A stretch of DNA of 64,000 bases from Alphaproteobacteria bacterium (GTDB lineage Bacteria > Pseudomonadota > Alphaproteobacteria > Reyranellales > Reyranellaceae): NCBI GenBank assembly GCA_017308235.1, contig JAFKFL010000020.1, positions 62,001 to 126,000 of the forward strand. Reading direction: 5' to 3'. Of the stretch, positions 1 through 10,014 are shown one piece after another. The translations under genes were made by a program, and so were the position numbers. The notes under the pieces were generated by a model, which searched no databases, was not told where the DNA came from, and saw only the letters and a list, made by a program, of their open reading frames with translations. The number at the start of each line of letters is the position of its first letter. Position 1 is the stretch's first letter.

Positions 1-2
1 GC

Positions 3-59
3 CTGTTCGATCCTAATGAACTCATGAACCCCGGTGCATTGCTGACTCAAAGCGCGTGA
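3..59 (+). CDS. C-terminal end of an FAD-linked oxidase (partial)
   Basis: Only the last 18 codons are inside the window. They contain FDPNELMNPG, the typical C-terminal sequence of FAD-linked oxidases of the GlcD / D-lactate dehydrogenase family (consensus FDP-N-MNPGK). The gene ends 111 bases before the first complete transporter gene on the same strand and probably belongs to the same operon, next to the FMN alpha-hydroxyacid oxidase further down. The substrate cannot be told from the fragment. Confidence 0.65.
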   Translation: MFDPNELMNPGALLTQSA

Positions 60-170
60 CACAACTGTCCGATCCGCTGCGGCTTTTGATGGGAGGCGCA
101 GAAACGGAGACCGCCCATCCGGCGGGCACTGCTCCATCAAACACAATGAAAAAGCATAGGGAGAGTGAAC

Positions 171-1016
171 ATGACAACAAGACGCGACTTTGCTGCTCTG
201 GCGGGTGTGGGGGCGGTCGCAGCCGCGATCACGCTCAGTCCAAACCAAGCCGCCGCGCAGGCAACCACGCAAAACGGCTTAGACCGTATCCTCGCGAGCA
301 AGAAGCTTCGACTTGGCGCGATCGCTGGCGGGGCGCCTTGGTTCATGAAGGATCAGGCCAGCGGACAATGGGCAGGCCAGTTCTATGACATCGGCAAAGC
401 CCTTGCCGCCGACATGGACGTCCAGCTCGAACTCGTCGAGACGACGTGGGGTAACGCCGTCCTCGATCTGCAAGCCGACAAGATCGACATCATGTTCGGC
501 CTCAATCCGACTCCTAGGCGTGCGCTCGCGGTGGACTTTACCGACCCCGTCTATGACAGCGCATTGGTCGTGATTGCGCGCCCGGGCCTTGAACCGAAAA
601 CCTGGGCCGAGCTCAACGACTCGAAGAGCAAGATTTCCGTCGAAAGCGGATCGGCGCAGGATCAGATCATTCGCCGGCTGTGCCCGAAAGCGCAGATCAT
701 CGGCTTCAAATCCACCGACGAAGCCACCCTTGCTCTCCGCAGCGGACGAGCGGACGCGCAGGTCATCTTCTGGATGGGCGCCGTCCGGGCGGCGAAGCGA
801 GATCCCCAGATCGGCAAAGTGGTGGTTCCACAACCTATTTTTGGCTCGACATCCAACGCAGCCGTCCGCCGCGAGGCCGACAAGACGTGGCGCGACTTTG
901 TATCGACCTGGATCACGTATTCGCGCGGGCTCGGCCTGGTCCGGGAAGCCGTCGTGAACAGCCTGGCTAAGGTCGACCTTTCGCTCGACGACATCCCTCC
1001 GGGCATCAATTTCTGA
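171..1016 (+). CDS. ABC transporter substrate-binding protein, polar amino acid type, Tat signal
   Basis: Periplasmic solute-binding protein of family 3 (281 residues), which captures an amino-acid-like ligand for the permease and ATPase that follow. The N-terminus MTTRRDFAALAGVG has a twin-arginine motif (R4-R5), a hydrophobic stretch and an Ala-rich cleavage region near QAAAQA, so export by Tat is likely. The sequences LRLGAIAGGAPWFMKD and DIMFGLNPTPRRALAVDFTDPVYDSALVV are typical of the fold. ATG 171 is chosen over the in-frame GTG at 165 because AGGGAGAG ends six bases before it. The ligand is unknown. Confidence 0.85.
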   Translation: MTTRRDFAALAGVGAVAAAITLSPNQAAAQATTQNGLDRILASKKLRLGAIAGGAPWFMKDQASGQWAGQFYDIGKALAADMDVQLELVETTWGNAVLDLQADKIDIMFGLNPTPRRALAVDFTDPVYDSALVVIARPGLEPKTWAELNDSKSKISVESGSAQDQIIRRLCPKAQIIGFKSTDEATLALRSGRADAQVIFWMGAVRAAKRDPQIGKVVVPQPIFGSTSNAAVRREADKTWRDFVSTWITYSRGLGLVREAVVNSLAKVDLSLDDIPPGINF

Positions 1017-1026
1017 TTACGCGTAA

Positions 1027-1058
1027 GGCACCCCCGGGGCTCAACCCCCGGGTGTGCC
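1027..1058 (+). other. Intercistronic GC hairpin
   Basis: Inverted repeat GGCACCCCCGGGG / CCCCCGGGTGTGCC around a short loop, with one mismatch and no U-tract. It lies between the binding-protein and permease genes. Such hairpins commonly protect the upstream mRNA so that the binding protein is made in excess; that role here is inference. Confidence 0.55.
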
Positions 1059-1098
1059 GCCGACGAGCCGCCCGCCGGCAAGCTACCAGGGAACGCGA

Positions 1099-1761
1099 AT
1101 GTATCAGTGGCATTTTGACATTGTCTGGAGTTACCGATGGTTATTTCTCAACGGAACTGCGATCACCGTCGGCTTGACGATTAGCGTCGTTTTCCTCGGG
1201 TTGCTGGTTGGACTTGTCGCCGGTATTGCACAACTGTCGCATTCTGCGGCTGCGCGCTGGTCCTCTTGGCTTTACATTGAAATGTTTCGGCTCACGCCGC
1301 TGCTGGTTCTTCTGCTTTGGGTCTATTACGCTCTGCCTATTATGACGGGCATCAAGCTCGACGCGCTGACTTCCGCGGTTATGACGCTGACGCTTTATGG
1401 CGGCTCCTTTTACGCAGAGATCATCCGCGCCGGCATCGTCTCGATAGACCGTGGTCAGAGCGAGGCGGGGCTCGCTCTCGGCATGCCCCCCGGAAGCGTC
1501 ATGCGCCGGATTGTTCTGCCGCAGGCGATCAAACGGATGATTCCGCCGTTGATGAATCAATCGATCATTCAATTCAAGAATACATCGCTGGTTTCAGTTC
1601 TCGCAGTGCCAGACCTTCTTTATCAAGGTCAACTTGTTGCAATGGAAACCTATCGCGCGCTCGAAGTCTACACCATGATCGCCATTATATATTTTATCGT
1701 TCTCTTGCCGCTGACCGTTGTCGTCAAGCGCGCAGAAAATCACCTCGCGCAAAGCAATTGA
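1099..1761 (+). CDS. ABC transporter permease, polar amino acid type
   Basis: Inner-membrane permease of the HisMQ/GlnP type (220 residues) with several hydrophobic segments. The cytoplasmic EAA loop reads EAGLALGMPPGSVMRR followed by IVLPQA and is where the ATPase docks. ATG 1099 is preferred to an upstream in-frame ATG (1054) because it has AGGGAA six bases upstream and because the 15 extra residues would be hydrophilic and overlap the hairpin. Only one permease gene is present, so a homodimer is likely. It sits between binding protein and ATPase in one operon. Confidence 0.88.
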   Translation: MYQWHFDIVWSYRWLFLNGTAITVGLTISVVFLGLLVGLVAGIAQLSHSAAARWSSWLYIEMFRLTPLLVLLLWVYYALPIMTGIKLDALTSAVMTLTLYGGSFYAEIIRAGIVSIDRGQSEAGLALGMPPGSVMRRIVLPQAIKRMIPPLMNQSIIQFKNTSLVSVLAVPDLLYQGQLVAMETYRALEVYTMIAIIYFIVLLPLTVVVKRAENHLAQSN

Positions 1762-1770
1762 GTACGAGCG

Positions 1771-2532
1771 ATGACACCGAAGATCGAGATTTCTGGATTG
1801 CGCAAAAGCTTCGGCGCTTTGACGGTGCTCCGTGACATCAACCTGCACGTTGAGCCTGGGCAGGTGGTCGCGCTGATCGGGCCGTCCGGATCGGGAAAAT
1901 CCACCCTTTTGCGCTGCATAAACCTGCTGGTGATGCCAAACAGCGGGCATATCCGTGTGGGCAGCGATAGTTTCTCGTTCGGCCCTGGCTCAAAACCTCC
2001 CGCAGTCATGCAGCAGGCTCGCTTTCGCTCGAGCACGGGGATGGTCTTCCAACATTTTAATTTATTCCCGCATATGACCGTCCTCCAGAACGTTATGGAG
2101 GGGCCGGTCTCGGTCAAGAAGATGCCGAAGGCTCAGGCGGTGTCGCTGGCTCAGGCGCTTCTTGCGAAAGTCGGCTTGAGCGACAAGGTCAACGTCTTTC
2201 CAACTACACTGTCCGGTGGCCAGAAGCAGCGCGTCTCGATTGCGAGGTCACTGGCGATGGAACCCGAGGTCATGCTCTTTGACGAGGCGACCTCGGCTCT
2301 CGATCCGGAACTCGTCGGAGAGGTGCTTGGGGTGATCCGCAAATTGGCGGCCGAGGGCATGACGATGATCATCGTCACCCACGAGATCAGCTTCGCGCGC
2401 GAGGTTGCCGACCGCGTACTTTTCATGCGCGACGGCCTCATCGTCGAGCAGGGCCCTGCCCGCGAAGTCATCGGCAATCCAAAGGAGGAGGCCACCAAGG
2501 TCTTCCTGAGCCATTTTCACACTCGAGGCTGA
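1771..2532 (+). CDS. ABC transporter ATP-binding protein, polar amino acid type
   Basis: ATPase of the GlnQ/HisP class (253 residues) that powers the importer encoded just upstream. Walker [10 protein letters not shown] is at residues 37-45, the signature LSGGQKQR at 147-154, and Walker B VMLFDEATSALDPE at about 167-180. The Pro usual in the D-loop region is Ala here, which is not expected to matter. The start codon is nine bases after the permease stop. Confidence 0.92.
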   Translation: MTPKIEISGLRKSFGALTVLRDINLHVEPGQVVALIGPSGSGKSTLLRCINLLVMPNSGHIRVGSDSFSFGPGSKPPAVMQQARFRSSTGMVFQHFNLFPHMTVLQNVMEGPVSVKKMPKAQAVSLAQALLAKVGLSDKVNVFPTTLSGGQKQRVSIARSLAMEPEVMLFDEATSALDPELVGEVLGVIRKLAAEGMTMIIVTHEISFAREVADRVLFMRDGLIVEQGPAREVIGNPKEEATKVFLSHFHTRG

Positions 2533-2592
2533 CTTACGCGGTTGAGCGCATTTCAGACTGTCCTCCGGACCATCGAGCGGAATACGAGCACA

Positions 2593-3816
2593 ATGAGCAC
2601 AAGGTCGCTGGAGCATATCCTCAACGTCGAAGACGCACGGCTTGCGGCGAAAAGTCGGCTGCCGCACGGCCTTTTTGAGTATGTCGATCGTGGTGCCGAG
2701 GACGAGACTTCCATCATCTCCAATCGGGCTCAGCTGGATGCGATCAGGCTGTCGCCACTCGCGCTGGTGGACGTGACAGAGCGCTCCGTGAGCGCGAACA
2801 TCCTGGGCCGAACCCGACCGCTTCCGTTCGCGATCGCGCCCACGGCCGTCGCGGGTCTTGTCTGGTTCGACGGGGAAATTGAGCTTGCAAAGGCAGCCGC
2901 CAGCGCCGGCATCCCGTTTTGCGTCTCGACCCAGTCGATCACGGCAATCGAACGCATAGCAGCGGCGTCAGACGCCGAACTCTGGTTCCAACTCTATGTC
3001 TGGAGAAATCGGCAACGCATGTTCGCCTTGGTCGACAGAGCGTGGGCCGCCGGCGCGCAGACTCTCGTGCTGACGGTGGACAATCCGGTCACGCCCAATC
3101 GGGAGTACAATCGACGTAACGGGTTCGGAATTCCGCTGAGGGTTTCGGCTCGCGCCGGCCTGGATGTGCTCCTGCACCCTCGCTGGGCGTTCACGGTCAT
3201 GTTGCGCGCACTGATCACTTCCGGCATCCCGACCTATGCCCACTACCCGCCGGAGTTTCGAACCCGATTAGGCCGCATATCGGTCTCCGATGAGCTGGCC
3301 TTCGCCACCGACGTGACGTGGGACGATGTTCACGAGTTGCGGCGCCGATGGCCCGGAAAGCTTGTCCTCAAAGGAATCTTTCGTCCGGACGATGCGTTGC
3401 GGGCTCGTTCCTGTGGAGTGGACGCCATCGTCGTTTCGAACCACGGTGGGCGCAATCTCGATAGCGCCCCCGGCCCTGTCGAGGTCCTGCCCGCGATCGC
3501 CGATGCAGTGAGCGACAGCATCGAGGTCCTTGCGGACAGCGGGGTGCGACGAGGCGCCGACATCGCCCGCCTTATGTCACTTGGCGCGACCGGCGTCCTG
3601 GTGGGTCGCGCGACGCTATACGGACTTGCGTGCGGCGGCGTCCATGGCGCCCGCCGCGTCATCGATATCCTGGGACATGAACTTATCACGACGATGGGGT
3701 TCATCGGTGCGACCTCACTTGAGCAGCTCAAGGGGCGTTCCTTCCTGCATCAACGCCTTGCCTCGCCTGTCACGGCGGCTGATCCACATGAGACCGGTGA
3801 AATCGATCATGGATAA
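2593..3816 (+). CDS. FMN-dependent alpha-hydroxy acid oxidase/dehydrogenase
   Basis: Member of the L-lactate / glycolate / mandelate oxidase family (407 residues), which oxidises a 2-hydroxy acid to the 2-oxo acid with FMN. The family signature SNHGGRNLD is present, with the catalytic base His near residue 284, and is followed by the FMN phosphate region (DSGVRRGADIARLMSLGATGVLVGR). ATG 2593 gives the family start SLEHILNVEDARLAAKSRLP; an in-frame TTG 51 bases upstream adds nonconserved residues. The gene follows the transporter operon and overlaps the next regulator gene by eight bases. The substrate is unknown; a hydroxy acid formed from the imported compound is plausible. Confidence 0.85.
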   Translation: MSTRSLEHILNVEDARLAAKSRLPHGLFEYVDRGAEDETSIISNRAQLDAIRLSPLALVDVTERSVSANILGRTRPLPFAIAPTAVAGLVWFDGEIELAKAAASAGIPFCVSTQSITAIERIAAASDAELWFQLYVWRNRQRMFALVDRAWAAGAQTLVLTVDNPVTPNREYNRRNGFGIPLRVSARAGLDVLLHPRWAFTVMLRALITSGIPTYAHYPPEFRTRLGRISVSDELAFATDVTWDDVHELRRRWPGKLVLKGIFRPDDALRARSCGVDAIVVSNHGGRNLDSAPGPVEVLPAIADAVSDSIEVLADSGVRRGADIARLMSLGATGVLVGRATLYGLACGGVHGARRVIDILGHELITTMGFIGATSLEQLKGRSFLHQRLASPVTAADPHETGEIDHG

Positions 3817-4603
3817 GACGCGGAAGACGAAAGCTCGCCCTGATCGGAGTTCTCCCCTTTTCGTACGCTCCGTCGAGAAAGCGCTCTCGTTCGTGTTCGC
3901 GTTCGACGGCAACAATCGAAAGCTCCTTCTGTCTCAGATCGCACAGATTGCCCAGACGGATTTGAGCACCGCTCAACGGTTCACCTTCTCGCTCGAACAG
4001 CTTGGAATATTGAGAAAGGATCCCGAAACCCGTCTGTACGAGATCGGACCACAGTTGCTCAATTTGGGCTACCGTTATCTTCATGGGAATGAACTGATCG
4101 AGCGCGCTACCCCTGTGATGCTTCAACTCAGCAAGACCACAGAGACGAACATCAGCCTGATGGTTCGCGAGGATATCGACACGATCTATATTGGCCGTTT
4201 CCAGAGCCGGAACTTTATCAACCCGGAGATCATGGTCGGCGCCCGACTTCCGCTCTTTGCAACGGCTGGCGGATTGGCTCTTCTGGCCCAGCTGAATCAG
4301 GATGAGGTTGATGAGGTGTTTGCTCGGTCCACCTTCGAGAAGATCACGAGCTTCACAGAGATCGACCCTGCCAAGATTCGCGAACGCCTTGAACTCGTTC
4401 GCGAACGCGGATACGCCGTTGCGCACCAGGAAACCTCGATTGGTGATATTTCCGTCGCGGCGGCCATCGTCGATGGCGACAGATCCCCAATCGCCGCCCT
4501 TTCCATTTCAGCGTCGGCGATGACGATCTCTATCGCGGACGCCGAACGACAGTTCGCACCTCTCGTCATGGCGGCAGCCTCGTCGCTCTCGAACCGGCGC
4601 TGA
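3809..4603 (+). CDS. IclR-family transcriptional regulator (first of a tandem pair)
   Basis: 264 residues: an N-terminal winged helix (SPLFVRSVEKALSFVFAF through DLSTAQRFTFSLEQLG) and a C-terminal IclR effector-binding domain ending in LAPLVMAAASSL-type sequence. IclR proteins are local repressors or activators that bind small acids. ATG 3809 overlaps the stop of the oxidase gene and has GGTGAA upstream; ATG 3788 is the alternative. It is closely similar over its full length to the next gene, so the pair arose by duplication. Confidence 0.88.
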   Translation: MDKTRKTKARPDRSSPLFVRSVEKALSFVFAFDGNNRKLLLSQIAQIAQTDLSTAQRFTFSLEQLGILRKDPETRLYEIGPQLLNLGYRYLHGNELIERATPVMLQLSKTTETNISLMVREDIDTIYIGRFQSRNFINPEIMVGARLPLFATAGGLALLAQLNQDEVDEVFARSTFEKITSFTEIDPAKIRERLELVRERGYAVAHQETSIGDISVAAAIVDGDRSPIAALSISASAMTISIADAERQFAPLVMAAASSLSNRR

Positions 4604-4698
4604 GGCACAGGACACCGCCTGGGTGTAGAGAAGCCCGACAATCGGCCGAAACGTTCCTCAAACCTTGGTGTGAGGTCAGCGGAGGATGGCGATAGCCA

Positions 4699-4715
4699 CT
4701 ATTTTTATATAATAG
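4699..4715 (+). promoter_or_regulatory. Palindromic operator with embedded -10 box, upstream of iclR2
   Basis: CTATTTTTATATAATAG is palindromic (arms CTATT/AATAG) and contains a perfect TATAAT at 4708-4713. Nearly the same 17-mer occurs at 14266-14282 and 23203-23219. Its place over the -10 of the second IclR gene suggests autoregulation by one of the two IclR proteins (inference). Confidence 0.6.
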
Positions 4716-4771
4716 CCTACATCCGTCGGGTGGCGCATGATTCTGCGCTGCCGGTCAAATCGGAGGCTCAA

Positions 4772-5584
4772 GTGGCAACGGACAATCCCACAGCACAAAG
4801 AAGCGGCAAGTCCGGCGCTGCCGGAAAAGAATCGCCCCTTTTCGTCAAATCGGTGGAGAAAGCTCTCGCGTTTATCACCGCCTTCGACGGAGCGCACCGG
4901 AAGCTTCTCCTGTCACAGCTCGCCGAACGGATAGGAACTGACTTGAGCACGGCTCAACGCTTTGCCTTCACCTTGGAGCAACTGGGGCTTCTTCGAAAAA
5001 ATGCAGTCACCAAACAGTACGAGATTGGCCCCCAGCTGCTGAATTTGGGCTATCGCTACCTTCACGGGCACGAGCTCATAGAACGTGCAACGCCTATCAT
5101 GCTTCATCTCAGCAAAACGACAGAGGCGAACATCAATCTCATGGTGCCGAACGACCGCGACACGATCTATATCGCGCGATTTCAGAGCCGAAATTTCATC
5201 AACACTGAAACGATGATAGGGGCTCGGCTGCCGATGTTCGCGACCGCCGCCGGGCTTGCCATGCTTGCAGCCATGGCGACAGACGAAGCGGACGATATCC
5301 TATCTCGATCGGACTTTCAGAAGATCACCAGTTTCACGGAAATCGATCCGGCGATCGTTCGAACCAGGTTGCAGCACGTCCGTACGCGTGGATACTCGAT
5401 TGTGCACCAGGAAACATCGCTCGGCGACATTTCGGTCGCAGCGGCAATCCTCGGTACAGGAGGCGCTCCGATCGCCGGGCTAAGCATCTCCACATCGACC
5501 ATGACCATGTCGGTTGACGAGGCAGAACAAACATTTGCCCCGCTCGTCATGGCTGCAGCGTCGTCCTTGTCAAACCGACGCTGA
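4772..5584 (+). CDS. IclR-family transcriptional regulator (second of a tandem pair)
   Basis: 270 residues with the same two-domain layout as the preceding regulator; long stretches such as RYLHGHELIERATP, DTIYIARFQSRNFIN and SLGDISVAAAI are shared. GTG 4772 is the start because GGAGG lies five bases upstream; an in-frame GTG at 4670 would place the operator inside the coding region. It has its own promoter and operator (4699-4715), so it is probably controlled separately from iclR1. It is likely to govern the transport and catabolic genes up to about 23 kb. Confidence 0.87.
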   Translation: MATDNPTAQRSGKSGAAGKESPLFVKSVEKALAFITAFDGAHRKLLLSQLAERIGTDLSTAQRFAFTLEQLGLLRKNAVTKQYEIGPQLLNLGYRYLHGHELIERATPIMLHLSKTTEANINLMVPNDRDTIYIARFQSRNFINTETMIGARLPMFATAAGLAMLAAMATDEADDILSRSDFQKITSFTEIDPAIVRTRLQHVRTRGYSIVHQETSLGDISVAAAILGTGGAPIAGLSISTSTMTMSVDEAEQTFAPLVMAAASSLSNRR

Positions 5585-5634
5585 CGCGCCTTTCAATCCC
5601 CCGCTGGCACCTGCGGCGGTATCAAACGGCACAG

Positions 5635-5650
5635 GCCCTCGCTTGAGGGC
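5635..5650. terminator. Hairpin between convergent genes
   Basis: GCCCTC-GCTT-GAGGGC forms a perfect 6-bp stem followed by a T-rich stretch (GTTCTATTGAATTTT). It is placed between iclR2 and the converging transporter operon. Confidence 0.5.
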
Positions 5651-5793
5651 GTTCTATTGAATTTTCTGTCTCGTTCGCAGTGGCATTTCTCTGCGAAAGC
5701 TCGATCGCGACCATTAAGCCAGGTAGCGCGAAGTCGCAGTCGCAGTCGCAGACACAGTCCAGCGCGCGACAGAGCCTCCCTCCCAAACAGGCT

Positions 5794-6665
5794 CTAACGA
5801 GACCGCCGCCGCACGATGAAGTTGGCGGTCATCGTTAGCACGATGGTGGCGGTCATGAGGATGAACGAGATGGCTGCACCGAAGGGCCAATTGTTCTGCT
5901 GTGCGAACTGGCCGTAGACCAGCGGTCCCATGGTCTGGAACTTGGGTCCTCCAAGCAGCACCGGCGTGGCATAGGCGTTCATCGCCAGGATGAAGGTCAG
6001 GATTGTGCCGGCGAGGATGCCGGGCAGCGCCAGCGGCCAGAGCACGCGGCGGAACATCACTGGGGGATTGGCGCCGAGGCTGAAGGCGGCCTCCTCGACA
6101 TTGCGCGGGATGCCCTCGATCACACTCTGCAGCGTCAGCACCATGAAGGGCAGATTGACAGCGATGATGCCGATCAGCACGGCATTCTCGGTATACATGA
6201 TCTCCAAGGGTTGATCGATCAGGCCCAAGCCCATCAGCGAGGCATTGAGCGCACCCCTGCTGCCGAAGGCGGTCATCCAGCCGGCGGCGCGCACGGCATT
6301 GCCGACGAAGAGCGGCAGCACGACAGCGATGACGAGCAGGTTCTTGAAGCGGCTTTGCGTCCGCGCCAGCACATAGGCGAGCGGAAAGCCCATGACGAGG
6401 CATGCCAATGTGCAAATGACCGAGACTCTTACGGTACGAATGAGCACATTCAGATAGTAGCCGTCGGTGAAGAACTTGATGTAGTTCTCGATCACCAGCG
6501 CATCGACCATGAACTGGCCGGGCACGAACTTGTTGAGCGAGTAGCGGAACAGGATCGCCAGCGGCCCGATCAGCATCAGCGCGACGAAGAGCGTCGCCGG
6601 CACGACGAGCAGGCCGGCGAGCCTGGTACGGCCGCCAGCGACCGCTTCGGGGGCAATCGTGCTCA

Positions 6666-6666
<1 letters not shown>
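5794..6666 (-). CDS. ABC transporter permease, spermidine/putrescine (PotB) type
   Basis: 290-residue inner-membrane permease of the PotB/CysT-like family. It has a hydrophobic N-terminus (LAGLLVVPATLFVALMLIGPLAILF) and an EAA-type loop, EEAAFSLGANPPVMFRRVLWP, for ATPase contact. ATG 6666 overlaps the stop of the ATPase gene by one base, implying translational coupling; a GTG lies one codon upstream. It is the last gene of a four-gene operon (binding protein, permease C, ATPase, permease B) on the minus strand. Confidence 0.88.
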
Positions 6667-7721
<1,055 letters not shown>

Positions 7722-7725
7722 CCGT

Positions 7726-8541
7726 TCACACCACCCGGCTCAGTTTGACATAGCGATCGGTCACGATCATCGAGACGCCGATCAGGACGATCTGGATCAG
7801 CGAAGCGGCCGCCACCGTCGGATCGATCTTCCATTCGAGATATTGGAGGATCGCGATCGGCAGGGTCGTGCGGCCCGGCCCGACCAGGAAGAGGCTCATC
7901 TCGAGATTGCCGAACGAGGTCACGAAGCCGAACAAGGCGGCGGCGACGATGCCCGGCCGAATGCTCGGCAGCGTAACTCGCCAAAAAGTCGTGACCGGGC
8001 CGGCGCCCAGATTCTGCGCGGCCTCCTCGATCGAGCGGTCGAAGCCGGCGAGGCTCGCCGTCACCAGCCGCACGACCCAGGGGATTACAACGAGCGTGTG
8101 GGCAGCGATCAGTCCCACCAGCGATCCCATCACTGGAACGGACGTCGTGATCTCCACCTCGATCTGGAAGACATAGGTCGCGGTGCCCAATACGATGCCT
8201 GGCATCACCAAGGGCAGCAGGAGGAAGGTATTCACGCCCGGCCCGAGCGGAATGCGATGGCGCACCAAAGCGAGACTCGCCGGGACGCCGAGGAGCAACC
8301 CGATCAGTGTAGCAGCGATACCGACCTGCAGGCTTAGGATGAAGCCGTCGACGAAGGACTTGTTGGCCGCCGCCGCCGCGAACCATTGCAGTGAATAGCC
8401 TTCCGGCGGAAACGACGGTATCTCCTGCCGGAAGAAGGCCAGCCAGGTCACGAAGAACAGCGGCAGCAGAATAAAGCCGAGCGAGAACGCGGCGGCTGCA
8501 TTGAGCGCAAAGCGCGCCGCTCTCAATCTAATGGCGCTCAC
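7726..8541 (-). CDS. ABC transporter permease, spermidine/putrescine (PotC) type
   Basis: 271-residue permease with an EAA loop (EEAAQNLGAGPVTTFWRVTLP) and hydrophobic segments from the N-terminus on. GTG 8541 is chosen because GGGAGG lies six bases upstream; an in-frame ATG at 8658 would add 39 nonhydrophobic residues of low-complexity type. It pairs with the PotB-type permease as a heterodimer. Confidence 0.86.
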   Translation of the reverse strand: MSAIRLRAARFALNAAAAFSLGFILLPLFFVTWLAFFRQEIPSFPPEGYSLQWFAAAAANKSFVDGFILSLQVGIAATLIGLLLGVPASLALVRHRIPLGPGVNTFLLLPLVMPGIVLGTATYVFQIEVEITTSVPVMGSLVGLIAAHTLVVIPWVVRLVTASLAGFDRSIEEAAQNLGAGPVTTFWRVTLPSIRPGIVAAALFGFVTSFGNLEMSLFLVGPGRTTLPIAILQYLEWKIDPTVAAASLIQIVLIGVSMIVTDRYVKLSRVV

Positions 8542-8800
8542 CTGGAACCTCCCTCGTTCCACACAGATCCCGCCAGAAGATCGCATAGGGGGCGCGCGAG
8601 GCGGCAGAGGTGCCGCTTCGTGCGCGTGAGTACTGGTAGAAGAAAAACTGTATCGCAATCATTCTATTCAGCCGTAAGCGGCAACATTGAAGCCGACAAT
8701 AATTCGCCATTGCATTGGTGACGATCGAAGATCGATCAGGGTATCGTTGTGAGTATCGCCGGCGATCGATCTGCGAAACCGCCCGCCGGCGAGCAATTAC

Positions 8801-9841
8801 CTACGATTTGAATACCTTTGTCCACCAATCGAGAAATTGAGCATCATTATTGGCAAGATACTCGTAATCCTGCTTCAACGCGTTTTTCTGCGCTTCAGGC
8901 GGAAGTGCAACGCTTGATGCCAAGGGTGCATCAATGCCGCTGTTATCGACCGTGGGCGAGTAACCCATCGTCGTCGCAAAGGCGATTTGTGGGGCGGGGG
9001 CAAGCACATCGTTCAGAAACGCAAAAGCGCCGGGCTTATTGCGAGCATTTTTCGGAACAGCTATTTCCGAAATATACAGGACGACGCCTTCTTTGGGATA
9101 GGCAACCTCGACAGGAATTCCTGCCTTCTGCCACATCACGCCACGCGCAAGCCACATGATGCAGATTGCGCATTCTTCATTCTTCAGCGCCTGCGCCATG
9201 GCTTCGTTCGTCGGATAAATCTTGGCGCCGAGCTTCTTCAATTCGAGAAGTTTTTCCTTGCCTGGCTCAATGTTGGAGAGCGTCCCACCATTGATCATCG
9301 CCGCCGACTCGATCGTCGTCTGGTATTGAATGTCGATCAGGCCAACTTTTCCGGCGTATTCCGGCTTCCAAAGATCTGCATAGGACGTTGGCTTCGTGGT
9401 TATGAATTTAGGATTATACAGAATGACGCGGCCGGTATAAATATGCGGAATAGCATAAGGAGTCCGCAGAATCGGCAATACGTGCTTTAGATTGGGAATC
9501 TTTACATCATCGAGTTCTTCCAGAGCACCGCTCTTCCACATTTCATAGGAAGCTGGCGAGGTGAAAGTCGCGACATCTAGCGACCCCCGCGGCAACCGTC
9601 GCTCTGACAAGATTTTGGTTTTCCTCACGGGCTCGGAGGCGGTGTCCATCGTGACGCCAAGCCCCGCCGGCTTCGAGATTGCGTCAGCTACATTCTTCTG
9701 CAGAAGAGTCTGATAGTCGCCCCCCCAGGTACCGACAACGACGTCCCCGGTGGCCGCGTGAGAGAATCCAGTTCCAGCCCCGATACTCAGTGCTGCCGAG
9801 GCGCCCAAAGTGAATGAGCGGCGTGTGATCTTGATTGACAT
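8801..9841 (-). CDS. ABC transporter substrate-binding protein, PotD/SBP family, Tat signal
   Basis: 346-residue periplasmic binding protein. The N-terminus MSIKITRRSFTLGASAALSIGAG has a twin-arginine motif, so Tat export is likely. The domain begins GDVVVGTWGGDYQTLLQKNV, typical of the PotD / SBP_bac_8 families that bind polyamines, opines or modified amino acids. ATG 9841 has AAAGGGGAAG upstream and places the RR motif at residues 7-8; an in-frame upstream ATG (9910) would add 23 residues. It is the first gene of the Pot-type operon. The ligand is not predictable. Confidence 0.87.
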   Translation of the reverse strand: MSIKITRRSFTLGASAALSIGAGTGFSHAATGDVVVGTWGGDYQTLLQKNVADAISKPAGLGVTMDTASEPVRKTKILSERRLPRGSLDVATFTSPASYEMWKSGALEELDDVKIPNLKHVLPILRTPYAIPHIYTGRVILYNPKFITTKPTSYADLWKPEYAGKVGLIDIQYQTTIESAAMINGGTLSNIEPGKEKLLELKKLGAKIYPTNEAMAQALKNEECAICIMWLARGVMWQKAGIPVEVAYPKEGVVLYISEIAVPKNARNKPGAFAFLNDVLAPAPQIAFATTMGYSPTVDNSGIDAPLASSVALPPEAQKNALKQDYEYLANNDAQFLDWWTKVFKS

Positions 9842-10014
9842 TGTCTTCCCCTTTCTGATTTCCGCTGATTGGAAATGCGTCTTCCGCCAACTCATAGCAT
9901 TCGCTAACAAATCGATACTATGAGAATACTAATTCTATAATATCTCTTGCGAATGTATCTTTTGATATCATAGTACAATATAAATATAAGCCCTATCCGA
10001 CACGACGCAGCGCT
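9842..10014 (-). promoter_or_regulatory. AT-rich promoter region of the Pot-type operon with a split inverted repeat
   Basis: Far more AT-rich than its surroundings. TACTATGA (9917-9924) and its exact reverse complement TCATAGTA (9968-9975) lie 43 bases apart, a layout that could suit a looping or two-site regulator. It does not match the IclR-type or GntR-type palindromes found elsewhere in the island. No gene is visible in it. Confidence 0.4.

Noticed and set aside
5733-5752. Short tandem GTCGCA repeats
   Set aside because: Only about three copies in a noncoding tail between convergent genes; no sign of function.
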